Origin: Pempheris klunzingeri
Taxonomy: Eukaryota; Chordata; Actinopteri; Acropomatiformes; Pempheridae
Length of the DNA stretch: 64,000 bases
Assembly: GCF_042242105.1 (NCBI RefSeq)
Contig: NC_092031.1
Span: forward strand, 5,850,175 to 5,914,174
Direction of reading: 5' to 3'
In this document: in pieces, positions 1 through 12,900 of the stretch
Numbering within the stretch: position 1 is the first letter of the stretch
Layout of the letters: every line of letters starts with the position of its first letter
Notes under the pieces: model-generated
The model's input: the letters and a program-made list of their open reading frames with translations, nothing else
Database searches by the model: none
What the model was told of the DNA's origin: nothing
Translations under genes and position numbers: made by a program

Positions 1-3000
1 TGCCGTAAAGGAGCTTTCACCAGGCATGAAATCCACCCAGGCCTTCATTCATCCAGCCGAGCGTTACTCTGTCTTTCTCAATCAGTCAGTTCAGGGTGTG
101 AGCTGCACTAAACTTGCCCTACTAACCACAAACCAACCCCCAGTTCATCCTCCCACCCCCCTGCACACACAAGATGAGTCAGTGTCAAAAGTGTCTGCCC
201 TCCCAAGGCATGCTCTCTTCCAGTACAGTGGAAGCGGTTGGAGGCTTTTGAGCACAGTGGGGGCCTACCGACTTTTCTTATAGCTGGTTGCCTTTGGGTT
301 AGCATGACACACAGTAACAGCTTAGACAAGAAGATATGCCCACATGTTGGAGAGGAAGAGACAGCAGTCAGCAGTTTTTATTTGGATTTCTGGACGGACA
401 TTTTGCTGCTGATTTTTTTTCAATTGAAATTGTTTTAGAGTGAGTTGAGTTTAGAATGTTAGAGTGCAGTGCATAAGACAGCGTCTTCACCGCTGAACTG
501 AACCTTAAAATGTCATGATGTATGTACAACGCAAGCTTATTGTCAAACTCAATCTGATGGATTGCAAGATTACATGTGTCCCTTGTGCAGAAGAAAGCAG
601 GAGAGGGAGGAGATTTTCCCAGGATGACAGAAGAATAAAGATAACTGTCATTTAAACAAGCAGTGCAATCAGAGTACACTGTACAAAGTACAAAGCACAC
701 TGGCTGACCGTGTGTGACACATATCATTAAAATGACTCATTCAAGTTTGTCCAAGATGAACATGATTTAACACTTAAACTTCATTACAACGAAATAATAC
801 TTTTCAATTCTGACAACAAAGACTCAAAATTGGCCTCTCTAACCTAGGCCCAAGTATTCATGGTGTGCCACAGGAAAGTGTACTTGGCCCTTTGTAGGTC
901 TGCATTTATACAGTATATACAGTATACAGTATATTAGACAGTATGCAAAGTGCAGAACCCATGTATGTAGACACAGTTCTTTGATATTCATAGGGTCAGC
1001 AGGAGTGACAGGGCCACAATCCAGGAGCTACAAATCCAGGTCACAGCAGGCTGTGTATTTGAAAAAGCTTAAGATGTAGGTTGTTTGATGATTTATTAAA
1101 ACTGCAGCTATTCAAATGTTGCAATTTGCACAAAGTTTTAGTGATATCACATGTATGCAATTACTTATAGTGTACATATAGTCAATAGACGGTCAGCACA
1201 AGCCAGTAATAATTATGCTGCCAAGGAAATACGAACAAGCTCAGGAACTAGACACTCATTAATCCAGCAAAGGAAATGTAAATGTGTCCAGTGTCATCCA
1301 GATAGTTAAAAAAAAGATCTGCACATCAAAGTCACATTTCATGAAACAGTTGTTTTTATTTGCTCAACACACATAAACACAATATAATGAGGTGCGTTCT
1401 GAGTTAGCGGCCAATGGTCTCTGAGATGATACACAAGGTGGAAGCCAAAATTAGAACTTGATTCTTATGACAAGCTAATTGGCAGCTTGTTCTCATGTCT
1501 CCCATGTTTCTGGTTTGAAGGTCACAGCACTTTCATTTCATTCTGGTGTTAATTGATGTACAGTATAATGGTTGCATTCTGCGTGATGTATGGACATAAC
1601 GACAGTTAGTTTTTTTCCAGAAAACCAACTGTACTTCCCACACTGATTTAATTCAGATCGATTGGACCTCATCCATTTTGACTGCTTTAAATAGCATCAT
1701 CTGCCCTGCTCATTTGCCTCTGTGACGTTTTCACTTGATGTGCTTTGCGTTAGGTTTACACACGATTTCCTGCTATTCTGCATAGCTGAGTGAATCCCCT
1801 TTGCCCACCGAAGCACAAAGCTGAATACACTCTCGCTTGGTTTGGATGTGACCTGCCGGCACTGAAGAGGAGATCAAAGGGCATTTCTCCTGTTTGCCTG
1901 GTCACCCAGTGTCCTAGTTAAAGATCCTCACGCTGTCTAGTGTCACACACACTACAGCAACATACATGGCCTGGCAGAAACATGGGCTGAACCTTTTCAG
2001 CGTATGACCTTTTAAAACAAAGCACTGTGTACTTGTTCCCCTCCACCTTTAGGTGGGGCAGACGTTGTGACCATTTTAGCCAAAGAGGAATTTTTCCTGC
2101 TCAGTTTTACTTTTATTTGAAAGATCTTTAAAAGACTGATGATGTAAGAGTATTCACTAGAAAAAAGTATAATAGAGAAAAGTCAGAATAATGAACAGAA
2201 TTTTGTTTCTTATTTTCTTTGATCCTCTTGTGATCCCTCAGATTTATCTTGTGGGAGCTCTGGGAACCACTGCCATAGACATATGCATGTGTGCACAGGC
2301 ACATACAAACAAAGAGGTAGTAGAGAAACATAATTAACAAGGGCACTTGTGTATTATTGTTAGAAAAGATACTGAGATACTTTCAGTGTAACTGTATGCA
2401 GATACATACAGGCATTACTGAGATAATCCACACTGAATAAGTAAGACAGTACAGCAACTTTTGCACGCGTTCTTTTTTCTGAATTCAAATCCAAATAAGG
2501 ACTCTGTGAAGCCTCGCTCTCTTCCCTATCTATTCCTATCTTTGTTATGTGTCAGGGCCTGTGAGAGCTCTGTATCTGAGAAAAGGAAGGAGACAGAGTA
2601 CTAGAGTAAAAAAAACTGATAAAGAGGGAGGCAGAGAAGAGATAGGGGAAAGGTGGGGGGGGGGAATAGAGAGAGTAAAGAACTGGGGAAAAAAGATAAA
2701 GGAAGAATGAGTAAGGACAAGTGGTGGCTCGTAAGTTCAATGTTGGGAGCTCACTATCTTCTCAGCGCATTGTGAGTGGATTAGCCACAGGGCTGGGGAG
2801 TGTGGAGGAATTGACAGCGTCTGGATGTGCATATCCAAATTATTATATTAATTAATGGATAGGGGAATGTTTGGATTTCGCCACGGCTAAATCAACAGGA
2901 GCTTATTGGATTTTCGTGGAGAGTATTTAACCTAACGAGAGCTGATCTATTACAGGACCAGTGTTCTTTTTTTTAATGGGTATTGATCTTCTGTCTCACT

Positions 3001-3998
3001 GTATACACACAGACAAGCACATCACCGCTTCCCTGCATGAAGAAATGCTCACCCAGATCTTCCCATCTCTCTCCCTTTATTATTACATCTCATTTTCTGA
3101 CTATGAGATCATCAGGGAGGGGGGCCACTGTAAAACAAAACCACATTTTTATGTCCTCAAGGGTGCGGGGAACAGCCATCCACCCAGGGGGCTGTAATCG
3201 AATGTAGGCCAGCGGAGCGGATATGCAGTGATGCTCTATTCATCGGTTCATAAAGCCACAGCGCTGCAGCTGTATGTCGAGGCTGCTGAATCAACTCCCA
3301 CTGATGTAAACATGACCTCTGACTTTTTCTCTTGATGACAGGCCAGTGAGATCACTGCTCATGGCCCTCTGGCTCACACAGTTTCCCTTCAATAGCAGAG
3401 GCTGTTATGAAAACATTTGCGTCACTGTAATCCCTCTGTAGGATGCTGATTTATATTATACTAACTATATTAATTCTGCAAACTTCCACTTTTTTGTACT
3501 CATTTTGAGGTGGTCTAATCATTTGTCATCTAGATATATTACAGATTTTGCCCAGCATCTCAGGGTATGTTTTTTTTTTTCGTCACAAAAAGGCCAACTC
3601 AAAACAGCTATAAGAAATATTTTTTAATATTTAAATTGGATCACAGAATCCACAGAATCCTCCGCTCTACAGAGCTATAAAGCATCTTTTAACACGTTTT
3701 TCAGCCTGCAATTTACTGTTTTGGTTCCCTTTCAACCTTCAAAAGAGGCAGACTGAGTTGACAATTTAGCGCCTAGCCGGTGAAATTAGTTCAGCTTTTA
3801 ACATCTTAATTAACAGTATATTTGTCTTTGCAGGGTATGTAAATTATTAAGCAATGTGCTTCAATTGGACAAAGTACAGGCTACACTTTATTTGGATAAA
3901 TGACAAGCTTCACAAGCCACCATGGCCTGTTAGCTGAGGCTGTGACTTAATGAATATTGCACTGAGTTACACTCGCACCTTGCTTTGTGTCCCTGCAG
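1..3998. other. ttyh2 intron (5' part of gene lies outside the window)
   Basis: No coding exon could be supported here. The next exon downstream (3999) begins inside a codon and encodes the middle of a Tweety protein, so this stretch is most simply an intron of ttyh2. It is AT-rich and holds a purine-rich stretch near 2574-2725 with a run of G at about 2656-2665. An AT-rich segment with homeodomain-like TAATTAAT near 2840-2860 could be regulatory, but nothing shows this directly. The short open frames in this stretch look like chance. Confidence 0.7.
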
Positions 3999-6951
3999 GA
4001 TGATGGTGTTTGGAGTGCTGACGCTGGTCCTGAGCTGGACTTCTCTGGGAGCTGACCTGGCCACTGCTGTGGTGAGCTGCTCTGCTTCCTCACTGACTGT
4101 CTTACCCCAATATAAACTAATACAAACGGGTCTGCAATCAATTCTTGTCATGACCGGCGGTGGTGATAAATTGCTTTGAGTAGACGCACACTGCCCTTTC
4201 ACTGTGTGAGGGTAAAGGAGAAAGGATGATTATACACTGTATCGCATGTCCTTATGTGCATATACTTGCATGTGTATATGAAACATCTGCAGTGTGTCAT
4301 TACAAAAGGATGCGAAACGAAAGTCAGACAAAACATTAACACGCAGGACGCAGTTGCAATTTGTTGCATTTGTGTCAAGTCTTTTAATCTCTTTAGCCTT
4401 TCTTGCCTTAATTTACTTCTTCAGCTCAAGTTTAAATAATTCTCATTAAAAATGTGTGCATGCTAGAAAGAGACCCTAACAGCCATGCTTCTGACAAGGT
4501 TTTAGCCCATTATCACTGCCCGATCAGATTCTTCTGATCTAGTTTTGTCGTCCTGCCACATCATGTGCTTTTGATCTCTGCCGTCAAATGAAACACCACT
4601 GAAAATAGACCACAAAGCACAAAATCCCAAACCCACACCTTTGTCAGCATCATTATACAACCTTCAATAATTTGATTCAAAGTCAAGGATAATGACAACA
4701 ACAAACCATTTTCAGCTGTTAAAGCCTATCACGCTGAATAGGTGAACAATTTGAGTGTTTTGCTCCATAATGGTGCGACACAAATGTTTATATGACCTCG
4801 AGGGTAAGAATTAGAAACAAATGCGAGAATAGAGAGATCAGATGGATGAGCACTGGTGTCTGACTCACCTGCCTCGGGCACGTGTGCTATTTTTCTAAGA
4901 TTTGTTGTTGGGTGTTGTGTTTTGACTTGAGGCTATAGGAGATAAACATGTGAATTTAAGTTGTTGATAATGAGCATCGTATGGAAATCAGTAGGATGTG
5001 TGATGGGTTATAACACATTAGTCTCTCATATCTTTCTTTTTCATCTATCAGCTTACTGTCTCCACTTTCTGTGCTTCTTTGTGATACCAATGACGCACAG
5101 AAAAACCAAGACTTACACTAAAACCAAACCCTGCAGGGGTTCAATGTTCAATACCTTGAATAATACAGAACTCTTCAAAAGACAACATGCAGTTTGTCTG
5201 TTATAGTTACAATTAGTTGGTTACACTATGACATACAGGATGTTGTGTGCAGTTGGTAGTTTGGGCTGAGGGAGGCCCTTTCTGGACCACTAGTGCGGCG
5301 CCTGTTTGAGCCGCTCAGAGCGCAGGCCGATTGCTCGGTGCCCAGAAGGGGGGAGTTGTTGTCTGTAGGAAGCAGAAGAGAAAAGGTGGTCACCAAAACC
5401 TAATGATATATCTGCAGCCATCAATCGTTCTCTAAATGCTTTATCATGTCCCAGATGTTTGTCATGGGGATATTTCAGCCTATCTTGACAAAAAGAAATG
5501 ATAAGGGGGTCATTAAAATCTTCAGAAATGATCAACTGTTGACCATACATATCCATACCAAATGTCATTGCAGTCTGACCCACAGTCGTTGAGATATTTC
5601 ACTCAAGACTGATGTTGGTTTTATTGCGACTTCAAAATGCTTCTTCAGATCTCCCTCTGTTCTACATCTCAGCTTGACGAGTGAAGTGTCTGTACAGAAA
5701 TTGCTCTCCAGAAATCACTCTTACATTTTGAGATGACATTTTTTTGTCTGCCGGTTATGTAACCTGTCTGTTGCATTGTGTTTGGCTGAGGCTGACCCTG
5801 ACTGGACTGTATGGTTGACGTCCACTTGGGCTTTTCTCTGCTGCTTGAGAGCAAATGTCACCACAGCTTTAAAAAGCCTAATAATCACTCAGGCAGGAAC
5901 AGGAAAGGCTGTAAACCAAGCAATTACACGAAGAATCTCCGATCCTTTCTATGTGTCAATACGTGCATGTGTGTCCTCTCAGTTATGTGTTAATGTGAGT
6001 TGTTCTTGGCGAAAATGCATTAAGGTGTGTGTGTTTGTGTGTGTGTGTGTGTGTGTTTGTTCTGTGACTCAGCACAGTCTGCACTGTTCTGAATAACGAA
6101 TTAATGACACATTTCCAGCCAACATACATAATTTTCTACTGGGCCGCCAATTATTTTTTAGATTAATCACTTTGTTTTTTCCAACATTTTATAGACTGAG
6201 TCTTAAGTTGATGTCTTAAAAATGTTTTGCTTTTTTTTGTCCGTCTAATAGTCTAAAAGCCAAAGATATCCAATTCAAAATGGGAAAAAAAAAAAACAAA
6301 GAGAAGCAGCAAATCCTCACAGATGGAACCAGTGAAATGTCTTAAATACTAAATCCATCATCAGAATTTTAGTTAATTAATTGTAATTCTTTTTTACAAA
6401 TGGGATTATTGATTAATTGGCTAATTGTTTCGGTATGTAATACAGTAAGAAAACATAAAACTAATGTGGTGCTTTGAAGCATTATGAAAGATTTCGCTCA
6501 ACTCAAAAGTCTTTATTTATGTCATTTAGTCTTAGTCTTTAGACGTGGCAGCAGCGGTGGCCACGGAGCCGTCATATAACCCCAATATGCTACTGCCACC
6601 CAACAGTGTTTGAAAATCACCAAAGTGCTTTCTTCACACTTGCACTCTTTCCTCCACGCCGACTGGAGGTTGAACTCGTGATAATGTTATTTGGCGCTGC
6701 AGTCAGAGCGCTGTGGCCCACTTTAAATGAGAACGAGTTTTGTTGCTTTGCTCTAATGATGTCAGACAACCACCACATCCAGAGGAAACCTGCACGCCGG
6801 TGTGGTGTATCGGTGTGTAGACAGTGTATTTGTTTGTCTTCCTGAGGATCTTCATGTGTGTGTCTCCAGTCTGTGTGTAAAGGTGTGTATGTCAGATGTT
6901 TTTGTGCTTGACTGACTGCAGATGTTTTTGTGTCTGCGTGGGAATCTTCAC

Positions 6952-6993
<42 letters not shown>

Positions 6994-9900
6994 GGCTATG
7001 GTTGGATTAGTGCCTCAGTACACTGTAAATGAATGCATAATGAATGCCCCCTCTTCACAGAAGTCTTAATTACAGACAGCGGGTAGTCAGAGCTCAGCAT
7101 CAGAGAATCATTGTCTTCCCTTCAGGAATTCTAACAAACTTGCTCCTGAATTGCAGATATCCTCTGTATCCCTTGTTTCTAACAAACTGGCTCAGGTTTG
7201 CTGAGGAGTTCAGCCTGCTTCATCTCATCTGTGCACGGCGCTCATTAGCGTACCCCCAGAGAAGGTTAAGCTACGCGCAGTGTGTTTGTGCCGAGCCCAG
7301 GGGACATTTAACATTCAGACAGCACAGTTCGGAGGAGACCACCGCTGCTCACTTTTGTTATTTTGTCAAGGCTGGGCTCCTTTTTAGCACTGTTCGGTGG
7401 AGAGAAAGTGGCTGTGAGTGACAGAATTGAAAACTATTCCTGTGTAGACGTGCTAAAGAGGATTATAAGAGCTGCCTATGCTCTGTATTTTCCTTTTCTG
7501 TGTCAAGAAGATGATCAAGTCATCATTATTATTCAGCTTTGTCAGAGGTGTTTCAAAATGTTAATGAACTATTAATGTCAGGGAGAGTAGTTAGTATTTG
7601 ACACTCTGAATGGTTCTTCATGAATTTCTATCGTCTACCTCCTCATTTCAAGAAGCATTCTTTCTTTTCAGCTCTGCCTTTGTTTTCTGCTCAGCGCTCT
7701 CACACGTCTCCTCTTTGATTGCAGGGCACAAGTGATTTCTGCGTGTCCCCTGACAAGTACCTCATGAGCCAAACAAAGGGTATCGTCGGTGCTGGTGAGT
7801 TTCCGCGACAATCATATGAATAACGTTGCATTAATGTGGTTGCAATTATGAGAGCATAAAGCTGTGACCATGCCACTAATTGCATTGTAGTTAAGTAAAA
7901 ATGACAGCTGGAAATGTATTTAATCAGCTTCTTCTGCCTGTTTGTGTGTGTGTGTGTGTGTGTTTTTCACAGACATTGTTCATTACTACCTTTACTGCAA
8001 CCAGACTCTCTCCAACCCCTTCCAGCAGGTAGGAAACAGGATGCTTAGCTGAGCTCCTACTGAATGTTGACTGATACGACCACGTAAGCATTATTTGGGT
8101 TATTTACAGGTCATGCAGGTTAACACAGGGCTCAATTTAGTTGAAAAAAAACTAGCTACCACCAAGCAGACTCATGTCATTGTTATTTCTTTTCAGTTTG
8201 GGGGTAAGTTTGGGGGTTCACAGTGTACATTTAAAGACTTGCACACAGTTGATAATTACAGTCCATGTATGTTTAGACTAGATATACGGAAATTTGACAA
8301 AATGAATAAATAAAGGACCAGTGACGGACACTCATAACTGAACCTATACAACAGAATACTTTGAGGAGTGTACACATGTTTTTACCTTCAGTTATTGTGT
8401 CTCAATACATCAAAAAGTTTTGTCCTACTGAAATATTAGAAATGTTTCCTTATTTAAATCAGTGAGTATCCCAAGAATTTGGCCAATGATTGAAAACCAA
8501 ATTTCAACATCTGTATTTTAAACCTGGCAGTGGGAAGAAGGAACATGACATGACTTAAACTGTCATTTTCAAATAATAAGTTGTATAAAAATACATGAAC
8601 ATATAACTACATTGATAAAACTCCCCCAATCCCGGCTATGGTCCTGCATCCACCTCACACAGAACTGTTGTTTAAACAGCATTTAAATGACTATATTGAA
8701 ATGTGAAGCAGGTCCTCACTACATTTTGGAATACAGTGATTTAATTGCTGTTGAGGAAATAGCTTTATATAACCAAGCCATTTTAAAACTAACTTTTCAA
8801 ACAATTTTTACTCTCCTTTAAGCTGAATGTCTTTTGACCTGTCATTTCAGTGCTCAATGGGGAGTTCATTTCTCTGCCTCTCAAGCCTCATCTCTGTCAA
8901 GCTCTTTCTCTCTCTGTTCAGCACTGTCTGTCTTATTTACATCCTAATTTCAGCGCACAGGTCTGGCAGAACGTTACAAACGTGTTTCAAAGGCTATAAA
9001 ATTGCAGATTAGAATAAGCAATTTGATGAATCTTCCTCTCCCCTCTCGTCTGAGGTTCTGTGAGGTTTCTCTTCAGACACAGAACAGGGATTGTGGGTCA
9101 CGTCACTGACTTCACCGCTCACATCAGTCAGCAGTGAAGTCAATTTCTACAAGCTCTGGCCCAGTGAAGCTCAGATGTTATTATCTGGCTCTCGTAGACA
9201 TGCCCTGAGGATAACAAGGGCACTGCAGCAGAGGGTAGGCAACCGTCACCCTGCCCGGTAAACAAAGTCAGTACTCTTTTCTCTGCCACACAGATCCCCA
9301 ACAGGTGCAAAGTTCACAAGCAAGCTGGGAGATACAGGAATTCACTCTGATTGGCAAACATACAAGTCCCTCCTCCTGCTCTCTTCCCCTCTTACGTCTC
9401 TGTCTCAGTGCCCTGTAGTTCTACCCTCTGTGCCTTTTGTACTTCATTGCTCCAGGCATCACTCCCACGTCACTTCGGCTTCTTTCCACAGCCCTTTTTC
9501 TATTCTTATCATGGCCATCTCCTTTTCTTACTGTCCTCCTCCATCCACTTCCTCTGTCCTATTTTTACTTTATTTGGCTCAGAACAAGCTCACCCAAGAT
9601 ACAATAAAAAAGAAAGATCTGATCAGGCGGCTGGATTGTGCAGGAGGGAGCAGTTTGACCACGAAACACTAATGCAGATCCAGAAAAAAAAAGTCAGATC
9701 AAACGAAAGCAATTACATTTATGGATGGTTGAGGTAATTGACCATATCCTGTTTCAATTTAACATTATGCCACTGGCCAGGGGGTTTCCAGGCTTCTCTT
9801 GTTAGGGTTGGGTGACTGTGGCGATACAGTTTTACTTCGGAGATATGACAGATTAATTCACTTATTCACTTATGCTTGAATAATAATTTCAAAAGACGTA

Positions 9901-12900
9901 TAGGGCAGAAGGTGCTGTGTCTCTTGTAGTATGTGATTATCCACTTAGTACATTGTACCGGATGTGGAGGCTTACTTTGCCCCCTGTTGGTGAGAACATA
10001 AACCTACATGACCACAATGACAAACTACAGAATGTCTTAATGTAGCAATACCACATTTTGTATCAATTCACTGCCATACAAAGCCGTAACGAAGTGACAT
10101 ATAACCATAATCTGACTTTTTGACGCATGTCAAACATATTACAACCATAGAAATGTGTAGTTTTAGAAAAGAATAATTCTGGTAAATAAGCTTTAACTTC
10201 ATTGAAAAGTCAGTTTTGATGCATCAACATATAGTAATTGAGTTAATTTACCACAAAATAAGGCTTTTTTTCCGGGGTGGGGTGGGCAATCGTCCTAAAA
10301 AGGCATAAAGTTAAAGTATTAGTAGTAGTAGTTTCATATATTGGCTAAGTAGCCTTCAATGCTTGTGTTCTGTTTTGCATACACTGTTTTCTGTTCCTTG
10401 ACATGTTAACTTTGTGGCAAATTTCTATTTCTAACTAGATTTTTAGTGTTTCTAACTAGCACTTGTCTTTTGCTGTTAAGTTATCTGTATTGTCCATTTT
10501 GATAAACGCATTTGGTGCCAGACAAACCGGATCCATTATGTAGGCTATTATGCTTTCATCTATGTGTTCAGCCTGTGAAAGGACAACAAGTCTGCATATC
10601 AGTTCCATTAAACAGCCTAAAAGACCTTTCCTTTCTACACTGTATGCTGGCTCTTTCGTTATAGTGAAGAGTTCCATTATGTGTTTACTCTTCATTTGCA
10701 TGCTCTTTACTCTGCATGCGTTCAAACACATTTCCTTGTTTGCAGCCGCTGACCATCTTTCAGAGGTCCCTGACGACCATGCAGATCCAGATCCAGGGTC
10801 TGCTGCAGTTTGCCGTGCCTCTGTTCCCTACAGCTGAGGTATTACTCACGTAAACACCAAGCCGTGCCTTTTATGCTGTAGTGTAACAGAGTCAAATTGT
10901 TTTAGGAGTATCATTAGAAGGATTTTCTCATATTAGTAGGTGCTTCAGTATTTTTCAGTGATACTCTATGGTGACCTCTCCACAGAGAGATCTACTGGGA
11001 ATCCAACATTTGCTGAACTCCTCAGAGGCCAGCCTGCACCAGCTGACCGCCCTGCTGGACTGCAGGGGGCTCAACAAGGTTTGTTCCCAGCATCCTAATT
11101 GGCATCAGAGCAGCACAAGTAGGTCAACAGGATAGTTAAGTGGCCACACTGGGTTTCAGCATCAAACTGAACGTGGAACTGGGCAAAGAGAGCAGAGCAA
11201 AACACAACAGAAAGAATTTGAAATTTAACAAGATCAACTTCTCCAAACTATGTTTTCCCACAATGTATATGTGAGTTTCCTGCACTGATTAACTTGCACA
11301 ATGTGGCTCAAAGCTGCAGTGCAGTATGTGTCTTCCTGGGGACGACGCACTCCAGCGCGCTAAGTGCTTTTTCATCTTTGCTTCATTTTTGTCTGCTGTG
11401 AATTCAGATGACAGTAACAGTCCGCCTATACGAGCAGATTGTGTGTGCATCTGCCTTTTTGTTCGTGTTGTATTTTATATTTTCTGTTTGACCTCTTTAG
11501 GACTACCTGGATGCAATGGTGGGGGTGTGCTATGATGGGGTAGAGGGTGTGCTCTACCTCTGCCTCTTCTCCACCCTGGCAGCCTGTGCCTTCACTGTCA
11601 TGCTGTGTGCCATTCCCAGGGCATGGAGACAAATTGCTTGCAGGTCAGTTTGTTCTCTGCTTGCCTGCCCGCCTGAGCGCCCTCATTTCCCCATCGTGCA
11701 GCCATCTCTATGCAGCGCTGCATGAGCCAAGCAGTAAAATGTGTGTGTGTGTGTGTGTGTGTGTGTATCGTTTACAGTTGCAGATGTTTTGTTGCAAATA
11801 CAAATTCAGTTGTGTGAGTGCACTGCTTTGGGCTACAAAAATACCTTCTTAAAGTAGCTAATTAATGATAATTCAGTGTCATTAATCTTGTTTACTGTGT
11901 GCTTCTTTTATCCATTCAAAGCACCATAAAGCAGATTTTGCACGTTTTAACCCATTTAATTATACAGTCATTTATAGGATCGAAGCATACTATAGCTTTA
12001 GATGAGTCTCCGGCCCTTTCCTGGCTTGGTTTTTGACCTATTTCAGCACACAGTTAAAAATAACACTCAGAGGATGGGGACTTGGTTGAGAAAGGTCATC
12101 CATCACAATGAACACTTTTATCACCTTTATTTCTTTATCAGTTACATTCTCATCATGTAGCCATGCGGGTGTAAACAGGGGCTGATTTGTAAACGCTTCT
12201 CGTCAAGACACACTGACTTACATTTAAACTACAAAGTCTTTTTAATGCAAGAAACAGCAGCACGTCTGCTTTCTGGTTTGATGTATCGACGGTAGAGATT
12301 GTGAATGCTTATTAGCAGCTGACTGTCAAATCTCAGAAGTTTGTGTTCACAGCTGTATTATCATACACTGACTAATTTGACAAAAAACACAAATTTGTCC
12401 CAAAAAATTGTGAAATGGTTTCAATGTTTAAATCCGACTAAGCCAGGGGTTTACTGAGTCTGACTTTTAATGGATTATTATTTATTTCCTATTTCTTCTA
12501 TGGTTGTTTCACAATATGAAATTACACAAATAAATGTAAGACTTGTTTGGATTTTGTTCTGTTGTGGGGATAAACATGCTTTACGGCACACCTCCCAGAC
12601 TGAGAACCTCTGGACTAGACTAATCATGTGGCTCCCCTGTCTCTCCTCTCTCCTCGTCTAGGGAACGAGATTATGACGACATCGATGAGGAGGATCCATT
12701 CAACCCGCGGGCGAGGAGGATAGCCTCCCAGAACCCCAACCTCACCAACATGCACAGCTTCTGCAGCTACAGCAGCAGCATGGGCAGCCAGAACAGCCTA
12801 CACCCGCCCGCCCCGGCCGTCTCCAACGCCCCCATGTCTGAGTACATGTGAGTGAACGGAAATAATGCCTGGAGCAAATGTGTGATGTCTAAATTTCATA

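Larger units (their letters stand above)
4072..7724. other. ttyh2 intron with repeats
   Basis: Intron between the first two ttyh2 exons in the window. It holds a minus-strand copy of a dispersed fish repeat (about 5380-5625), a decayed MITE copy (about 6140-6432) and two TG microsatellites. No other coding signal is supported. Confidence 0.75.

Noticed and set aside
368..727. 119-codon open frame on the minus strand
   Set aside because: No recognisable domain, no splice context and no codon bias. It lies inside a ttyh2 intron.
9351..9737. 128-codon open frame in a ttyh2 intron
   Set aside because: No domain, low-complexity S/F-rich translation, and no splice signals linking it to ttyh2.
9804..9870. 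Possible start of a 'GGGTTGGGTGA..GCGATAC' MITE
   Set aside because: The beginning resembles a known fish element end, but no matching second end or interior landmarks could be found.
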